Shown here: in pieces, positions 14,445 to 14,953 of the stretch
Position numbering within the stretch: the first letter of the stretch is position 1
Layout: each line of letters starts with the position of its first letter
Origin: Candidatus Gastranaerophilales bacterium
Lineage (GTDB): Bacteria > Cyanobacteriota > Vampirovibrionia > Gastranaerophilales > Gastranaerophilaceae
Assembly: GCA_900752845.1 (NCBI GenBank)
Contig: CAADWU010000052.1
Coordinates: forward strand, 1 to 14,953
Direction of reading: 5' to 3'
DNA: 14,953 nt
Made by a program: the position numbers and the translations under genes
The notes under the pieces: generated by a model
The model's database searches: none
What the model saw: only the letters and a program-made list of their open reading frames with translations
What the model was told of the DNA's origin: nothing

Positions 14445-14953
14445 TTATAAATATTTTATTATTTCTATAATCAAAGATTTAAATTTAGCTTTTGCACTGT
14501 TGGCTGCTTCAATTACCTCTTCGTGCGAAAGTTTTCCGCTTGTAGCAGAGCTTGCAGCATTAGTAATGCAGCTTATGCCAAGAACGTTAAGCCCGCAGTA
14601 GTTTGCTACCGTTGCTTCGGGAACTGTTGACATACCCACGGCATCCCCGCCGAGTTTTCTAATCATTTTAATTTCAGCAGGTGTTTCGTATGACGGTCCC
14701 GAATTTGCCCAGTAAACACCTTCTTGAATTTCAATGCCGAGTTTTTCTGCACATTTTTCAGCTAAAGCAATTAAATCTTTTTTATAAACCTCTGTCATAT
14801 CAGGAAATCTTTCGCCTAAAGTTTCATCATTAGGTCCGATTAAAGGGTTAGAGCCCATGTTATTTATATGATCCGTAATAATCATCAAATCTGCAGGTTT
14901 GTAGCTTTCGTTTACAGCACCGGCTGCATTAGTTAAAATAAGTGTTTTAACAC
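14445..14953 (-). CDS. punA: Purine nucleoside phosphorylase, N-terminus cut by window edge
   Basis: The open frame runs to the right edge, so the N-terminal ~100 residues lie outside; 168 residues are visible. The enzyme splits purine nucleosides with phosphate into base and ribose-1-phosphate (purine salvage, cytoplasm). Visible motifs of the trimeric PNP family are TLILTNAAGAVN, MIITDHINNMGSNPLIGPND, GERFPDMTEVYKKDL, the substrate-site GPSYETPAEIKMIRKLG (Glu and Thr), VGMSTVPEATVANYCG (Met and Glu) and ISCITNAAS, where the Asn contacts the purine. The Asn and TNAAS pattern suggests 6-oxopurine preference as in most of the family. The stop lies 3 bases after that of the convergent pilin-like gene, with no hairpin in between. 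Confidence 0.93.
   Translation of the reverse strand, partial: VKTLILTNAAGAVNESYKPADLMIITDHINNMGSNPLIGPNDETLGERFPDMTEVYKKDLIALAEKCAEKLGIEIQEGVYWANSGPSYETPAEIKMIRKLGGDAVGMSTVPEATVANYCGLNVLGISCITNAASSATSGKLSHEEVIEAANSAKAKFKSLIIEIIKYL

Overview
The window looks like chromosome from a low-G+C (roughly one third by eye), diderm, gut-type bacterium, most likely a Gastranaerophilales/Melainabacteria (non-photosynthetic cyanobacterial relative). The clues are the recurring short 'SFKG'-type motif near the N-termini of otherwise unrelated proteins, a type IV pilin-like protein with the FTLAEV...LGIIGVV signature, an MlaA-type outer-membrane lipid protein and several TonB-type C-terminal domains. This assignment rests on remembered family style and not on a search. 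No rRNA, tRNA, CRISPR array or transposase is visible.

Layout. Positions 1-135 (minus) hold the N-terminus of a probable metallophosphoesterase/5'-nucleotidase. Next come an unrecognised 170-aa protein (218-730, minus), an unusual two-domain MlaA plus alpha/beta-hydrolase protein (779-2923, minus), a hexapeptide-repeat sugar O-acetyltransferase (3024-3581, minus) and a Ser/Ala/Gln-rich unknown protein (3660-4163, minus) followed by a clear hairpin terminator. A secreted protein with a TonB-type C-terminal domain (4369-5109, plus) converges on, and overlaps by 11 bp, a tightly packed minus-strand operon (9488 down to 5099).

The operon reads, in order of transcription: membrane-anchored vWA protein, FHA-domain polytopic membrane protein, TM-anchored TonB-like protein, a 47-aa membrane protein found here between TAATG and ATGA overlaps, a 60-aa two-TM protein, and a zinc-ribbon/TM/TonB-like protein. 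It looks like an uncharacterised envelope complex and is the best candidate for a new system. The 47-aa protein resembles the N-terminal anchor of the TonB-like protein encoded just before it.

Upstream lie a secreted glycine-rich protein with a VirB10-like stretch (9539-10387, minus) and plsY (10458-11063, plus), which diverge from overlapping promoters; the minus promoter appears to give a leaderless mRNA. A 781-aa internally duplicated 'SFKG' protein (11070-13415, minus) diverges from a type IV pilin-like gene (13561-14441, plus). Directly after its start codon the pilin gene carries a run of ten G that puts the start out of frame with the pilin, a candidate phase-variation switch. The window ends in the C-terminal part of a purine nucleoside phosphorylase (14445 to the edge, minus).

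Phospholipid synthesis (plsY), lipid trafficking (MlaA-hydrolase), envelope-spanning TonB-like proteins and a pilin give the region a cell-envelope theme. Only the vWA-to-zinc-ribbon operon is clearly one functional unit.
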